From: Bullera alba
Lineage: Eukaryota > Basidiomycota > Tremellomycetes > Tremellales > Bulleraceae
DNA: 64,000 nucleotides
Direction: 5' to 3'
NCBI GenBank assembly: GCA_001600095.1
Contig: BCIX01000004.1
Location: 252,586 to 316,585, forward strand
Each line of letters starts with the position of its first letter. Position 1 is the first letter of the stretch. The position numbers and the translations under genes are program-made. The notes under the pieces were generated by a model. The model saw only the letters and a program-made list of their open reading frames with translations. It ran no database searches and was not told the DNA's origin. Positions 49,881 through 61,267 of the stretch are shown here, in pieces.

Positions 49881-51536
49881 CTAGTACCGCCTAATGCCAC
49901 CCTCACCCCCGGCGCACCACACTGACCCGTCCAAACCCCGCGTCCAGGTTTCCACGCCGACCGCCTCCCAGCCCGCATACTCCTCCTTCGTTGAGACCCT
50001 GTATCCCCCTCTTCTGCCCTCACCTCCAGGTAGCTCCTCAGCACCCTCGCCAACGACGTCTCTCCGCTGAGCCAGCCTTTCGACTGCCAGTCGACATGGC
50101 AGGCCGGATGCCGTTCCGACCAGTAAATCCCCTTCATCCCATAGAAGGGAGTAGACCGATGCCTCATTCCTCCTCACCACAGTCGCCGCCTCCAAGTCGC
50201 TTAGCCTCCTCAGGGAGACAACACCGTTCGCATGCCCCGTGGCGAGTGTGCCTGTCGACGGGTCGTATGCCGCTGAGACCAAATTCGATCCAACGCCCCA
50301 CCCTCCCGTTTTCCTCGTTCCCCCTGCCACTCCCGCGTCCGCTTCCCAATCAAACACCTCGAGACCGGTGGCCGTTATTGCCAGAACGCATCTCTCCTGA
50401 TTCTGGGCCCCTAACGCGCTCAGACCCGCCGGGTCCTCTACTATGATAGTCCTGAGGATCGCTTTCCGACCACTGGTCTCCCATTTCCGGACCTCCTTGG
50501 CACTGCCCACTTCCCATACCCGCACAGAGCCGTCTTTGGACGATGAAACGACTTGCTTTCCTATTCCTAATATCGATATCGAGGTCAAAGCCCTAGTGTG
50601 GCCTTTGAGGACGCGGGGGTTCAAGCCGTCCGAGGCGCGATACACCCTCAATGAGAGATCAGAGCTCGCCGTGAGGATCACCTACATGGCATCAGCACCC
50701 TACGACGCATTCAGAGTCTCTGAAATGACTCACTTCACCGCTTGGGAACCACTTGGCGTCAATGACATCCCCCACATGGCCCTTCAGCTCGACCTTTTCG
50801 TCGATCCTGGCGTCGGGTCCACAGGGCACGACGACGCAGTATCCATCTGGACCGCAGACCACCATTCTATCTGCAGTAGGCGAATGCGCTATGGCATTGA
50901 TATGTAGCGGTGCCTAAGAGTGAATGAATGAGCTTTAAGTTACGACAAGTGCTTGCTCTAGACCCACTGAGACCGCAGTGGCCTTTTTGAACGGCGGGTG
51001 GATGACCTGTCGCGGAAATCTGACTGACGCTGAGGAGATGTCCAGAGACGGTATTGAGATTGTGAAATTGGCCTGCAAAACATGCTCAGCGCAGATCGTA
51101 TGCAACGGACAGCTAGGATTAGCGTGTAGACCTACCCGACTCGTCCTGTCAACCTGGACGCCATCTCGAGCCGAAAGTTGTGACCCTCCTCCGGTTTGGG
51201 AAACAGTGACCTTTCCATTGACAGAGCTGCTGCCTTCACAATACTACGAACGTCAAGTCAGCGGATTTCCTGCCTTCTGGATTTGTTGAAGTGTCATTAT
51301 CGAGCCAGTCAAACAACATGATCACAGTCTGATCCATCACTGGTCGACCTACCCCCGATATCCAGATATTCTCCTTCTGCACTATCCCCTGCTCCACATC
51401 ATCAAAGACGGACAAGGCGTCATGCTGCCTGGATCAGCCACTTGAGATAGGGTACCACTATACGAGCCTCACTTACCTGAATATCTATGTACGGCAGAGC
51501 TTGGATCTCCATCTTGCTGGACGACCGTTCAGACAT
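49881..51536 (-). CDS. RPN14: WD40 proteasomal ATPase-associated factor (Rpn14/PAAF1)
   Basis: Chaperone for assembly of the 19S proteasome base. Exons begin 51477-51536 and 51353-51424 on the minus strand, followed by at least four more. The N-terminus (ALPYIDIQHDALSVFDDVEQ, ENIWISGYCEG) matches the family pattern of a short pre-propeller segment. Propeller blades are PLHINAIAHSPTADRMVVCG, GHVGDVIDAKWFPSG, VILTASSDLSLRVYRASDG, VLKGHTRALTSISILGIGK, QVVSSSKDGSVRVWEVGS and GTLATGHANGVVSLRRLSD, ending at DGSVWCAGGEGGIRRY. ATG 51512 is an alternative start eight codons in. Rpn14 rather than a generic WD protein is inferred from the N-terminal segment and order. Confidence 0.82.
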
Positions 51537-52093
51537 TCAGAGTGGGTTCAGAGTTGACCAAAGTCTTTGAACGAGCTCGTCAGTGCCCAGACGGTATTGT
51601 TGGTCCTTCTGACCCGTAGCAAGGCGGTGCTTCAGGTGCTCGGATCCAAGACTTGTGTTGGTATGAAGGTGTAGAACGTCAACTGACACCGAGCAGCGTT
51701 CAACATTGGCGCTGACGAAGTCGTGGTCGACCTCCACCTCAAAGAGCTCGTCGTCGGCGAAGCGATCTGCCATGTGGCCCGCTAATCCCTCGACGTCCTC
51801 GAGCCTTGCCCAGATGACCTATAATGCATACACTCAATGCCGACGCCAATGCTTATGCCTACTGTACATGTACTGAGTCATCACCCGCTATGCCACGGAT
51901 GATCTGTGGATCATGCGACTGCCACGTCTCCCGATGCTACTTTCCTCAGGATTTACGAATGTGAACTCTGGTTCCCGAAGCTACATCCAGCGACTTCCAC
52001 CTGCTCCTCGTCTCCACTCTCCCATGCTGCTCCTCCATCTATACCCTCAGATATTCTGAGAGTGGTGTCCAGGTCCACTGTGGAATGGCCGCA
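51537..52093. other. Gap with an orphan coding-like exon
   Basis: 557 bp between PDE 3' end and RPN14 5' end. On the minus strand a stretch read from about 51830 to 51690, VIWARLEDVEGLAGHMADRF then ADDELFEVEVDHDFVSANVE, looks coding (preceded by an acceptor-like TTATAG) but I could find no start exon or compatible downstream exon. It may be an unrecognised tiny gene, an upstream exon or chance. Confidence 0.3.
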
Positions 52094-55000
52094 CTAGTGC
52101 GCAAAGCCGAGGTATCCAGGCGTGCTACTCCTCCTGATCTCCAAATACGCCCTATGGTTCAAACTCGGCTTGATGCCCGGAATCGGCACTCCTCTCGTCC
52201 AACTCGACAGACGGTGCCTCTGGTCGAGGAGGTTGGCGTGATAGACCGCTCTCATCGCTTTAGCCGATGGACTGTCCGAATGGCCCAAGTGTGGCCCGTG
52301 GCTTTGAGTGAATTGAGGAGCTGGGTATCCCTCTTCGTTGAAACCAGGGGATAAGACACCGCTGGTCGACCTTGCTGTTCGAGGAGGCGTCGCCTGGGAC
52401 AGACTGTATCCCGGGGCAAGGTGGCCTTGAGGGTCGGCCAGTGTTGGGCCAGGCTCGAGCGAGGCCAACGCCACTAGCGAGGTGGGTAGGGATAGTGGGA
52501 ACAATGTCGAGAATCGCTCGTCGTGCGCCGCGTCCTCCACTGCCGGCTGAACGATTCTCGAGTCTCCAGCGTCTTGTTGCATGGTTTCGTGTCGACCCTC
52601 CCAGATCGCTCGATTCTGGGAGCACCACTCGGCGTAGTTGCGGAGCTCTGGACAGGTCCTCAGATTAGCATTTTGCAAATACGCAAGTAAGACTTCGGCT
52701 CACCTGGCAGAACCCTAGACACGGCATCGAAGAGCGGTTGGGTGAACAGCTTGATGAACCCGATCTGGCCTTTTGCCTGCAACGCCGCATCGGCACTTGC
52801 AATCACCGACACGGGCAACTGGAGGTCCGTCTCCAGAGACGCCTGTACCGCCCATTCCTTGAGCAATACCGACGACCAATGCTCCGACACGTCAATCGGC
52901 CGGGTCTGTCACCGTCAGCGCCTGACATCAACAGTCTCAAGTCGACTCGACTCACTGGATTGGAGATGTCTGCACACTTGATGATCGCTTGAGCTATCAA
53001 GATCCTATCACTCTCGACCTTTTCGTCCCGAGCGACTCCTTGTCCCCTGGTCCCGTTCTTGTAGTCGTAAATACCGAGTCCAGAGGACACTTGGCCTTCA
53101 AAGTCTTCCAAACTCTGCATCCAGGCGAAATGGAGTGACATGTCGGTCGCCAGGATTGACGAGTACAGCACATTCCGGAAACCCCTCGTGTCGAATCGTT
53201 GTGGCCCGTTGTCCGAGGTGCTGGGGGCGGGATCGATCAGGAATCCGAAACCGTGTTTGCGGATCAATTGGACTACGAGCATGCAGTGCATGTTCTCCAG
53301 CACCGACTTGTCCTCGTAGACTTGGGATAGAGGTGTTTTGGCATTTTTCTACCCCACCCACGTCAGCTTTGGCTCAAATCAGTTGCCGGGAGCTGACTCA
53401 CCATGAAGGCATTACTCAGTCCGGGATGTCCAACATCGTGGCCCATGGCAGCGACCAACACCGCCAAGACGTCCTGAGGGCGGAATGTCTCCCTCGCGCG
53501 TAACGTTCCAGAGCCCTTGGCTGACGACCCTGCATCCGCCGGCCGTTTCCACGGCGCTGATTGTGGTGTCATCTGCTGGATGTATGAATAGGGCGGGGCG
53601 AGTCCCAATTCCGCCAGGAAAGAGTATGTCGCTTGTAAGACGTCGATCGCGTGCACGTAATTGTGGTACGGGTTGGGTGCGTGATATATCGCTTTGATGG
53701 CGAACAGGAGTCGGTACAGGGAGTCTAGCACAAGTTAGCATTCTTCTTACTCGCAGCCGAGTAGGAACTCACCTCGGTCGACTTCAAGCTCGGCCAGACC
53801 TTCGATGTTGAGGATCCCGTCAAACATGATACAAGCACATCGGAACAAGTCGCCGTCGTCGAGGTTGTGCGGCTTGAAGTGCCAGGTTGACATGTGTTCA
53901 ACCAATCGTGATCGCTGCTCTGGTGACATTGGTGCGGCAAACCTGTATCAATGGTCAGCGAGAAGCTCCTAACGTCTCAATCGCTCTGACTCACTGCTCA
54001 TACTCGTCCATCTGAATATCAATCGCCAATCGAGTTTGGTAGTACATGGCGCTGAGCAGCTCTGCCAATTCCGTATCCTTGCACCTATCTCCATCGCGAT
54101 GTTCGTGGTCGTGATCATCCCGCTCATCCACTGCTCGCGTCAAGGAAGCATTCGAGCCCATCGCCAGACCCCTGACAGCGGAGTGGGGTCGAGCCGCTGA
54201 TTTAGGAGTAAAGGCCTTTGATCCAAGGCGCGGGGTCGAATTGGCGGAATACGACTTTTCATCGTCGTCATCTTGAACGCCTAGACTGTGACTCCGGGAC
54301 ATTGCCGCTGGGGATAGTAAAGAGGGAACAGACTGCTGCTTCTCAAACACCCTCTGCGCTCTTAAGAGCGCCAGACCCAATCCGCTGGTGTCGACACTGC
54401 GGCGTCTCTGCTGTAAAGTCGGATTGTAGTGATATAGCGAGGTGAGCTGGTGTCGCTCTGCGTGATCGATATCACGCTCGTCCTGGCTGAAAGCGGAGAA
54501 TCTGGACTTCGAGCTCGAAGACGTGATGATGCTTTGGACAGAGGTCGAAGGGGCGACTTGACCGGGAGGAGGATTGGACTGTTTCCTTTGAATGGTGTAC
54601 GGCGCCGACATCTCTCTTGATCGACCAGAAGGTGTCATGTTGGATCCCAAGTCCCACTGTGTCGAGGTTCCTCTTCGATGTTGCTTGTGGAACGCTCCGG
54701 AAAGCACTTTCTCCCCTTCGTGTTCTCCACCCATACTCAGAGCGGTCGGCGGGAGGATCACTCTACCCACTTGCCTCCTGGTATCCTCCTCATCCTCCGA
54801 CAATCCCTCGTTGGGCGTCGAATGACCCGGCATCGCCGATGGAAGGAGGTACGCCGGCAGTCCAACTACCGACGAGACCCTCCCCTCTCTCGCCGCTCGG
54901 ACCATCCGCCGCACCAGCCTCGACGTCTCCAAATCATATGGTGGTTTGAGCACGCCCGCAGCGCCAACTCCCACACACGCCGCGATGGTCGAGGAGGATA

Positions 55001-56600
55001 ATGCCGGGTTGGCCGAGTATGCCAGAATGACCGGTGTCTCGGAAATAGGAGGCAGACCCGAATTGTCGTGTGTCATAAGTCCTCGGTCCCTCATCTCCAC
55101 CACTGATCGTATCTGATCCAAAGCGTGTGGCAGCCACTCTTCTTCTGTCTTCCTAGCTCTCTCCAGGAGATCCTGCTGGAAGCAAACGGCGGTAGGTGTG
55201 GTCCCTTGTTGCAATAGGAGTGAGAGCGAGGGGATGGTCAAGATGTCTGAGAGGGGTACAAGGATGACTGGGGTGAAGGGTCGGGATGAGGATGGTAACG
55301 AGCGTGAGCCTGGGAAATTTGACTGTTGATCGAGCGAGCCAAAGCTGGGTGTGGAAGTGGACGTTGGTGATAGTACTGATGGAATCTGTGAAGCGTTGCG
55401 AACGACGGTGACTGTGATAGAGGTGTGAGCTTGAGTCGACGAGCTTGGACACAAAGGGTTGTCGTGATCATGGGATACAAAGGATGGCGAATGGGTTGTG
55501 AAGGTCTAGGATGATTTGTGTTGAATTTGAAGATGGTGCAAATACTCTCCTGCGATCTTCGGCTCTGACAGTGATCGACAGGGGAAGGGGGAAGGGAGAT
55601 CCTTTCGTACGTGTTCTCTCCATCGGCGCAGGTTGTCCAACCTATTCATCCCACCCCAGGCGTGTTCCATGCAATGTTCGCTCAAAGCACGCTCCTCCCC
55701 CCAAATCTGAAACGGGATCCGGGGGAAAAAGGAGATTCCTCTGTCTCCCGCGCCGTACCTGATCGCCACCCCCTTCCCTGCCGATACACAGACACACAAC
55801 CATAAATTGAGGGGGAGTCACGGGTCTGATGTGATGGAAGATGCAGAAGGATGGGGATGTGGCAGAACAACTTGCGACAACGAAGACTCACCTTCCATTC
55901 CACTGCTCCTCAATACTCCCACCACTTCGTCACCCTCCCACCCAGGTCGGGTCTTGCCCAAACTTCCTCCTATGCCAGATATCCTGCCCATACCACGACC
56001 ACTGATGCTGGCGCGACTCATGCCACCCTGGCCCACTCCACTACTGCTTCCAGCATTCGTCATGCCCATCGCCATCGGGGATGTGCCAGACGATCCGAGC
56101 GTTGCGGTAGCTGGGCGACGATTCCTACTGGGTCGAACGCCGCCTCGACTGGAGCCAAAAGCCGGGGCAGCCGGGGGTGCTGGTGTCGGAGGCGCACTGG
56201 GTCCTGGACTGGGATAGGTGTATGCCTCAAAGTCCTCTTGATCCGACTGCGGGCTAGAGTTGATGACTGATAATTTCGAGGTGAATGCCGTAGTGGGGCT
56301 TTTCGTCTGCGTACCACCTCCTATCCCAGGTGCTAGACTCATCCTCCTTCCCGCAGATATCATCTTGTCAATCTCGATCTCACCAGCATCCTGCGCTGGC
56401 TCCTGTGGATTCTTAGCCAAAGAGCCGAGGGAGGGAACGTGACCTTGACTCTGTCGCGAGGTGAGAGGGGATGGTCGGGCGAGCGTTCTCGACGAGGATG
56501 TAGGCTGTGGAGCCAGGTCGGGAATATGCGCGGCTTGGGGGAGGAGCACGAGCAGAGAGAGCACGGGAGCGGGAGTGGTGTTGGGCGGTGTGGACGTCAT
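52094..56600 (-). CDS. PDE2: Class I 3',5'-cyclic nucleotide phosphodiesterase with receiver-like N-terminal domain
   Basis: High-affinity type cAMP phosphodiesterase, ending the PKA signal. The catalytic HD-type domain (about 52600-53990) shows HNYVHAIDVLQ, HDVGHPGLSNAFM (metal HD pair), HGFGFLIDP, LATDMSLHFAWMQSLEDFEG and KCADISNPTRPIDVSEHWS. It is preceded by some 480 residues (53991-55454) of disordered sequence and a domain resembling a two-component receiver (PVILAYSANPALSSSTIAAC then GVGAAGVLKPPYDLETSRLV, with the Lys-Pro turn). Exon 1 (about 55889-56600; MTSTPPNTTPAPVLSLLVLL) seems to supply the first strand. The join across about 450 nt is unsettled: donor GTGAGT at 55888 with an acceptor near 55435 closes the frame. 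A Ser/Pro-rich tail ends at 52094. Confidence 0.85.
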
Positions 56601-57961
56601 GTTGAGTAGTGCGGTTTTGGGGATCCAGCAGGGCGTGCTCTCCCTGCCTCGAAAACCCGCTGTCTTCTGCGCTGCTGATCCGCTTTGTCGCTAGAGTGGC
56701 TGCTGTCCGTTTGGTCGGTACCCAATGGGAGTGTGTCGGGTCTACGAGGGCCGTGTATCAGCGAGATGTCATGAAACGGTATCTATTGTGGAGCGGTGAA
56801 AACCCAGAGCGATATGGGCATTGCTCCCACGAAGTAGATTGAGGAATAGGACTCACCCAACGATGCGAGCGGACGTGGCCTGTGTCGACGCCGCCCCACT
56901 GTTCGAGGATTGACAGCGCTATGAGTTGGACGAAGATACCACTGGAGCAAGAATCGTCCGTCTTGTGCGTTTTTTTTCAAGTGCGAAGAATGGCTGCAAG
57001 GTTGTCCTGATCGACAAAGCAGGGATCTGCCAAGTTCCAATCCTCCGAACGAGCGAGTTGAGCAGGCTGGAGCAAAGCCACCACCTAGCGGATCGTCGAG
57101 GTGACTAATAGAAGCTAATAGATCTGCAAGGGCAGGCGACGCCAAGAGCAGACCCGGCGGGGATGGGAAGTCGTTCGCGCTTTTGCAGATCTCCTTATCC
57201 GGACGATCTTCACTTGGTGGAAATTGCCTAAAATTGAACCGCGGGAATGGCGTCCTGCCGTTTGCAGCCGGTTCTTCTGACTTCGGATCCGGCTGGGGTT
57301 CGGGGTCAAAGTGACAGCTACTCTGTGCGTCGAGTGAGCGAAGTAGAGCGAAGTACTTATGCACTGCAGAGTAGGTTGCCAGCAGCTGCACTGATCAATG
57401 CGACTGCTGGACGTGGAAGATCGTCGCCCAGCTGCTTCCGTCCATCACGGCGGCGGCTAGCGCGCAAGACGAGAGGCGCTAGAGACAGGCGGGCTCTGGC
57501 GGGCTGCCCCGAGACTTTCAGGGCTGTTTCGGTAGTCAGGTACAGCGCCGAACAGCTCCGACCGCGAGGTCCGTCTGCTGCTCTCCTCTGCTCTGCTGCT
57601 TCAGTTGTAAGGCCTTATGGTCGCCGAGTTCTAATGCGCTGCTTAGCACCTATACACCGAGACAGACCAAGCCTAACTCGACTTGGCCGTTGCTTCACCT
57701 GTTCCCTGCTGTTCCTAATCACCCAGGCTGATCTCTGCTAATCTCGCTAATCAGCGCTAATCTATAAGCTAATCTTCGGGTACAACTGCGACCCGCCCGT
57801 GGGCCGTGTCCGTGAGTGCGGTGAGGCAAGGAACATGCTCGACTCAGAGGTCGACGGGGACCTCGTTCCCATCAATCTCCCATCTCATCTCAAATCCCTC
57901 ACACTGATCGCTCACTCATCTTTGCACTACTTCACCTGTCATCTACAACAACTCACTCAAT
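56601..57961. other. Long divergent intergenic region
   Basis: 1.36 kb between the PDE start and the small conserved gene. A 202-codon minus-strand frame (56783-57391) has no motif and no start logic, and is probably PDE leader sequence. The repeated GCTAATC-type motif (GCTAATCTCGCTAATCAGCGCTAATCTATAAGCTAATC, 57737-57774) is the only structure noticed. Confidence 0.5.
57735..57775. repeat. Cluster of GCTAATC motifs
   Basis: Four GCTAATC heptamers lie within about 40 bp, roughly 190 bp upstream of the small Ser/Tyr/Gly-rich gene. A tandem binding site is possible; no factor is assigned. Confidence 0.5.
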
Positions 57962-58670
57962 ATGCCTGACAAAATCGAGTCCAGAGGCACCAACAGCCAG
58001 GTGAGGCTGCATGGCCCATGGCATATGGCCGTCAGACCTGATAAGAGCTGACTCATCCCGGTCACTAGGGTAACAACTACGATACCCGCTCCTCCAGCAG
58101 CGGCGGCAGTGGATACCATTACTCCAAAAACGTCCCTCCATAGACCTGATGAACACTCCGGCTAACTTGGCTCAGCACCAACGGGTCGTACTACTACTCG
58201 AACACCAACGGGTCGACCTACTACAACAGCGGTGAGCGGCCGGTCATGGGAGTCTCGTTCTGGTCATCATGAAGCGGGAGGCTTGTGTCTCCTGATACAG
58301 CGTCGTCTTCCTCCCCGGGTCCATACCTCCGCTGGGATGAGCAGTTCCATGTCCATTTCCTTGATCTGTCTCCTTGACTTCGAACTTCTTCGCTGCGGTT
58401 GCGCACGTTCGTCCACTCGCCACCCGCTGCAGTCCCGCTGCACTGTATCATCCCCATAACTGCCCGTGTTCCCAATCAAGGCCCATTCACAGCTCCCAAC
58501 GCCGACTGCCCTCGGTCACATTCACTACACCTCCCCTACCAATCTCGCTGCGTGGACATACTGTACTGACTACCATCTTAGGCTCCGGGTACGCTCAGTA
58601 CACCTCCCCTACTGGCGGTTCCACCCAGTACTACGGCAGCAACGCTGGTAACTCTTCCGGCAAGAAGTAA
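57962..58670 (+). CDS. Small conserved fungal Ser/Tyr/Gly-rich protein
   Basis: Product reads MPDKIESRGTNSQGNNYD..., then a repeat NGSYYYSNTNGSTYYNSGSG, TSPTGGSTQYYGSNAGNSSG and ends KK. This composition and the 'KIES.GTNSQGN' start recall a small hypothetical protein common across filamentous fungi; its role is unknown. Exons are 57962-58000, 58069-about 58131, 58176-58231 and 58582-58670. The exon 2/3 junction is abnormal: the only GT donor (GTCCCT after AAAAAC) leaves the frame one base off, whereas the expected protein needs exon 2 to end at TCCAA. Either a base error in the A5 run or a non-canonical donor is present. Intron 3 is 350 nt, unusually long here. Confidence 0.75.
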
Positions 58671-58873
58671 ACCAGCCGTACGCCCTTGGCTCTCCTCGCA
58701 AGCGACCTCGTAGGGCGCTGTAAGGCGACAGACCTTTTCATGCGGAAGTGGATGTCTTGCGTTATCGAGGATGTCATGGAACTTTTTTTAAGAGGAGGAT
58801 TGTGATATAAGTAGGGAAGAAGCAGAAGTCTATACAATTCATGCACATTTTGTTGCAGTATGACTGGCCTCGT

Positions 58874-60204
58874 TTATGCCACTTTGATGACCAGCTTTCC
58901 CGTGGTTGACCTCGAGGTGATGTCCTTCTGCGCCTGAATGACTTCCTCCCGGGAGAATCCGTATACTTTGTGGTTTGTAACCTGGGCGAGTCAGCTCGTG
59001 ATCTCAATTCGAAGGGTTGCTTCAGGGCTGTACCCACTCTCAAGGCTCCCGCTTTGACGGCTTCGAGGATCTCGGCAAAGTAGTAATGCAGTTCCTCCTC
59101 GGTGTGGATGATGGCGCCGACTTGGGGTCTTGTCAACTTGAGCGCTTTGGGCGACAACTTCAGTGGTGAGACCGCCGGTGGGGGCCCCTATTTCCTCAAC
59201 GTCAGCACCACGTCTAAGATCATGAACGGTGGTCACTCACCGAGGCATTGCCGAAAGTCGCGATGGTACCCGTACGTCTAACCACCTCAAAGTCCTCTTC
59301 GAAAGTGTCCTTGCCCACACCATCATACACCACCTGCACACCCTCTCCGCCTGTCAGCTCGAGGATCTTCTCGACGTTCTCCTTCGATGGCGATGTCGAG
59401 TATAGGATATGGTCGACACCGTGGGCTTTGGCCAGGGCGGCTTTCTCCTCTGACGACACCGTTCCGATGATGTTCGCTCCGTAGTATTTGGCCAATTGGA
59501 CCAGAAGACCACCTGTTCCCCCTGCCGCAGCGCGGATAAGGACCCAATCGCCCTTTTTGATGGCGTAAGACTCCCGGGCGAGTGCTATTGCCGTCAAGGC
59601 GGTAGTGGAGAGTGCTATCCCGTCTTCCGCCTTGACAAAATCGGGCAAAGGGATGATCTTGGTCGTCGGGGCAGTTTGGTATTCGGCAAATGAAGGTCCG
59701 ACGCTGGTGACGATCCGCTGGCCGACTTCCAGTGGAGGAAAGGTCGATTTCTTGGGCGGAGTATAGCTGTCAGGAAGGGAGATAATAGTCCCGACGGCAT
59801 CTTGACCGACGATGTAGGGGAGAGGCTTGGGGTACAAGCCCGTGCGGAAATCTACACATCGTCATTAGGTGGTCAGTCAGGTCGACAAGTCAGACTTCCG
59901 ACGTACAGGTGTCAATGAAGTTGACTCCGCTGCGAGGTGACCATCAACAAGGCCGCCCCGTACTTCAACTAAAAGACACTTACGAGTACTCCACCTTGAT
60001 CAGCGCTTCACCTGGACCGGGCGTGGGGACTGGTACTTCATCCAGAACATTGACCTCGGGTCCTCCCAGCTCGTGCACCTTGACAAGCATCAGTATTGCC
60101 AGCTCCCTTAACGCTGACAGAGGAAAGCTTCCAAGTCCATACTACTCTGATATGGCTACACTTACCCTGATCGCCTTCATCGTCTTGGGCACTTGAGTCG
60201 ACAT
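58874..60204 (-). CDS. ZTA1: NADPH:quinone oxidoreductase, zeta-crystallin family
   Basis: Medium-chain dehydrogenase/reductase without the catalytic zinc; reduces quinones by one electron using NADPH. Exon 1 (60166-60204) encodes MSTQVPKTMKAIR; later exons give VHELGGPEVNVLDEVPVPTP, EYSGVNFIDTYFRTGLYP, LPYIVGQDAVGTI, EYQTAPTTKIIPLPD, the nucleotide-binding loop AAAGGTGGLLVQLAKYYGAN, VQVVYDGVGKDTFEEDFEVV, GTIATFGNAS and the C-terminal HHKVYGFS-like TNHKVYGFSREEVIQAQKDI. An in-frame ATG at 60333 would add 43 residues rich in Arg/Ser without acids (GVRLGQYLRPLISSRVRSIP), a likely mitochondrial leader. The lens-crystallin name is historic. Convergent with the small gene upstream. Confidence 0.92.
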
Positions 60205-60763
60205 TCTCGCAGCGATAACAAAAGTGCTGGGGTGATTGATGAATTGTGGGGTCAAGAGTAGGGAAGCTGGAGGTATAGATCGAACGCGAGAAGATATCAG
60301 CGGTCTCAGATACTGTCCCAAGCGTACACCCATGAGTCGAGTCGTCAGTCCAGTGGACAGATGGTGTGAGATCACCTCACCTTGTCCACCCCGACTCGCT
60401 GATTCACTAAACAGAACCGAGGCGCCCCGCGCCGAGGCCTGGGGTAAGATGAATATGGCGGCTATAGGGTATGAGAGCGGACGATCGTAATTTTGATTCC
60501 GTGTGGGCCCCCGCAGCAGAAAATGGTGATTTCGGCCTTACGTAACTCGCAGCGCACGCCTAAGTTGCCGCCATCCCGCGCAACACAATATTGCAGGCTT
60601 GGAGCATGACCGCTCACGTCGTCGCATGCCTAATGCAGTAACACCTCGCCTCTCGACCCGCTTCCACCAAGGCCACGAAGTGAGGGTCCACCGTTTCACC
60701 TGACGACGTATTCATCTGCAACATTCGAGCCACAGACCGCTACTCCGGAGATCAGCCGATGCA
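60205..60763. other. ZTA1 upstream region
   Basis: 559 bp. The first 130 bp contain the possible mitochondrial-leader extension of ZTA1 (to 60333). The rest is the probable ZTA1 promoter and 3' end of the next minus-strand gene. No other gene supported. Confidence 0.5.
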
Positions 60764-61267
60764 TCAGAGCGTAATCATATGATCGAGCACGACTCGATAG
60801 TCATAGAGTGGAGTCTTGATAAGGTCGAGAAATTCACTTTGCTCCGATCGGCTGTGTGTCGCATTGGCTATCGCCAGCTCCGCTTTTCTCTTGAGTCGTG
60901 TCTCTGACGGGAGCGTCATCGATGCATGGAGATCATCTATCTGCTCGTCCGTCGCCTGACATCAATCAGCACATGGCCTCATCGAACACCAACTTCGGTC
61001 ACTCACTGTCCGTGTCATGAGCCAGTCATCCTCTTCACCAACACCAAGGGCAAGATCTAGCTGGAACCTCCAGCCAGTCAGTCAGGAAGTAAGCTGGAGC
61101 GAAGACTTCCGACAATGAGACTGACTTGAGTACGTATCCCGCACCCCAGCCTGCGCGCGCCGGGGACTGGAGATGGTTTATAGAAGGTTTGTAGAAGCCT
61201 TCATCCACTGCACTTTCATCAGCAAGCTGCCCGTGAAAGCTCACAAGTCTCCGAGTACACGGAACAT
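60764..61267 (-). CDS. Small protein of unknown function, four exons
   Basis: Not recognised; assembled by hand. Exons on the minus strand are 61245-61267, 61126-61212, 61007-61067 and 60764-60955, total 363 nt, 120 aa, with introns of 32, 58 and 51 nt that carry normal donors, branch points and acceptors. The product starts MFRVLGDFAVDEGFYKPSIN, continues SPARAGWGAGYVLKFQLDLA and GVGEEDDWLMTRTATDEQID, and ends LIKTPLYDYRVVLDHMITL. It is soluble, mixed charge, mostly helical in character (SETRLKRKAELAIANATH). Three consecutive splices keeping frame argue for a real gene. It lies tandem upstream of ZTA1. Confidence 0.6.

Noticed and set aside
56783..57391. 202-codon minus-strand open frame upstream of the PDE
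   Set aside because: No family features, no splice logic, Pro/Ser/Arg composition typical of chance frames in GC-rich leader sequence.
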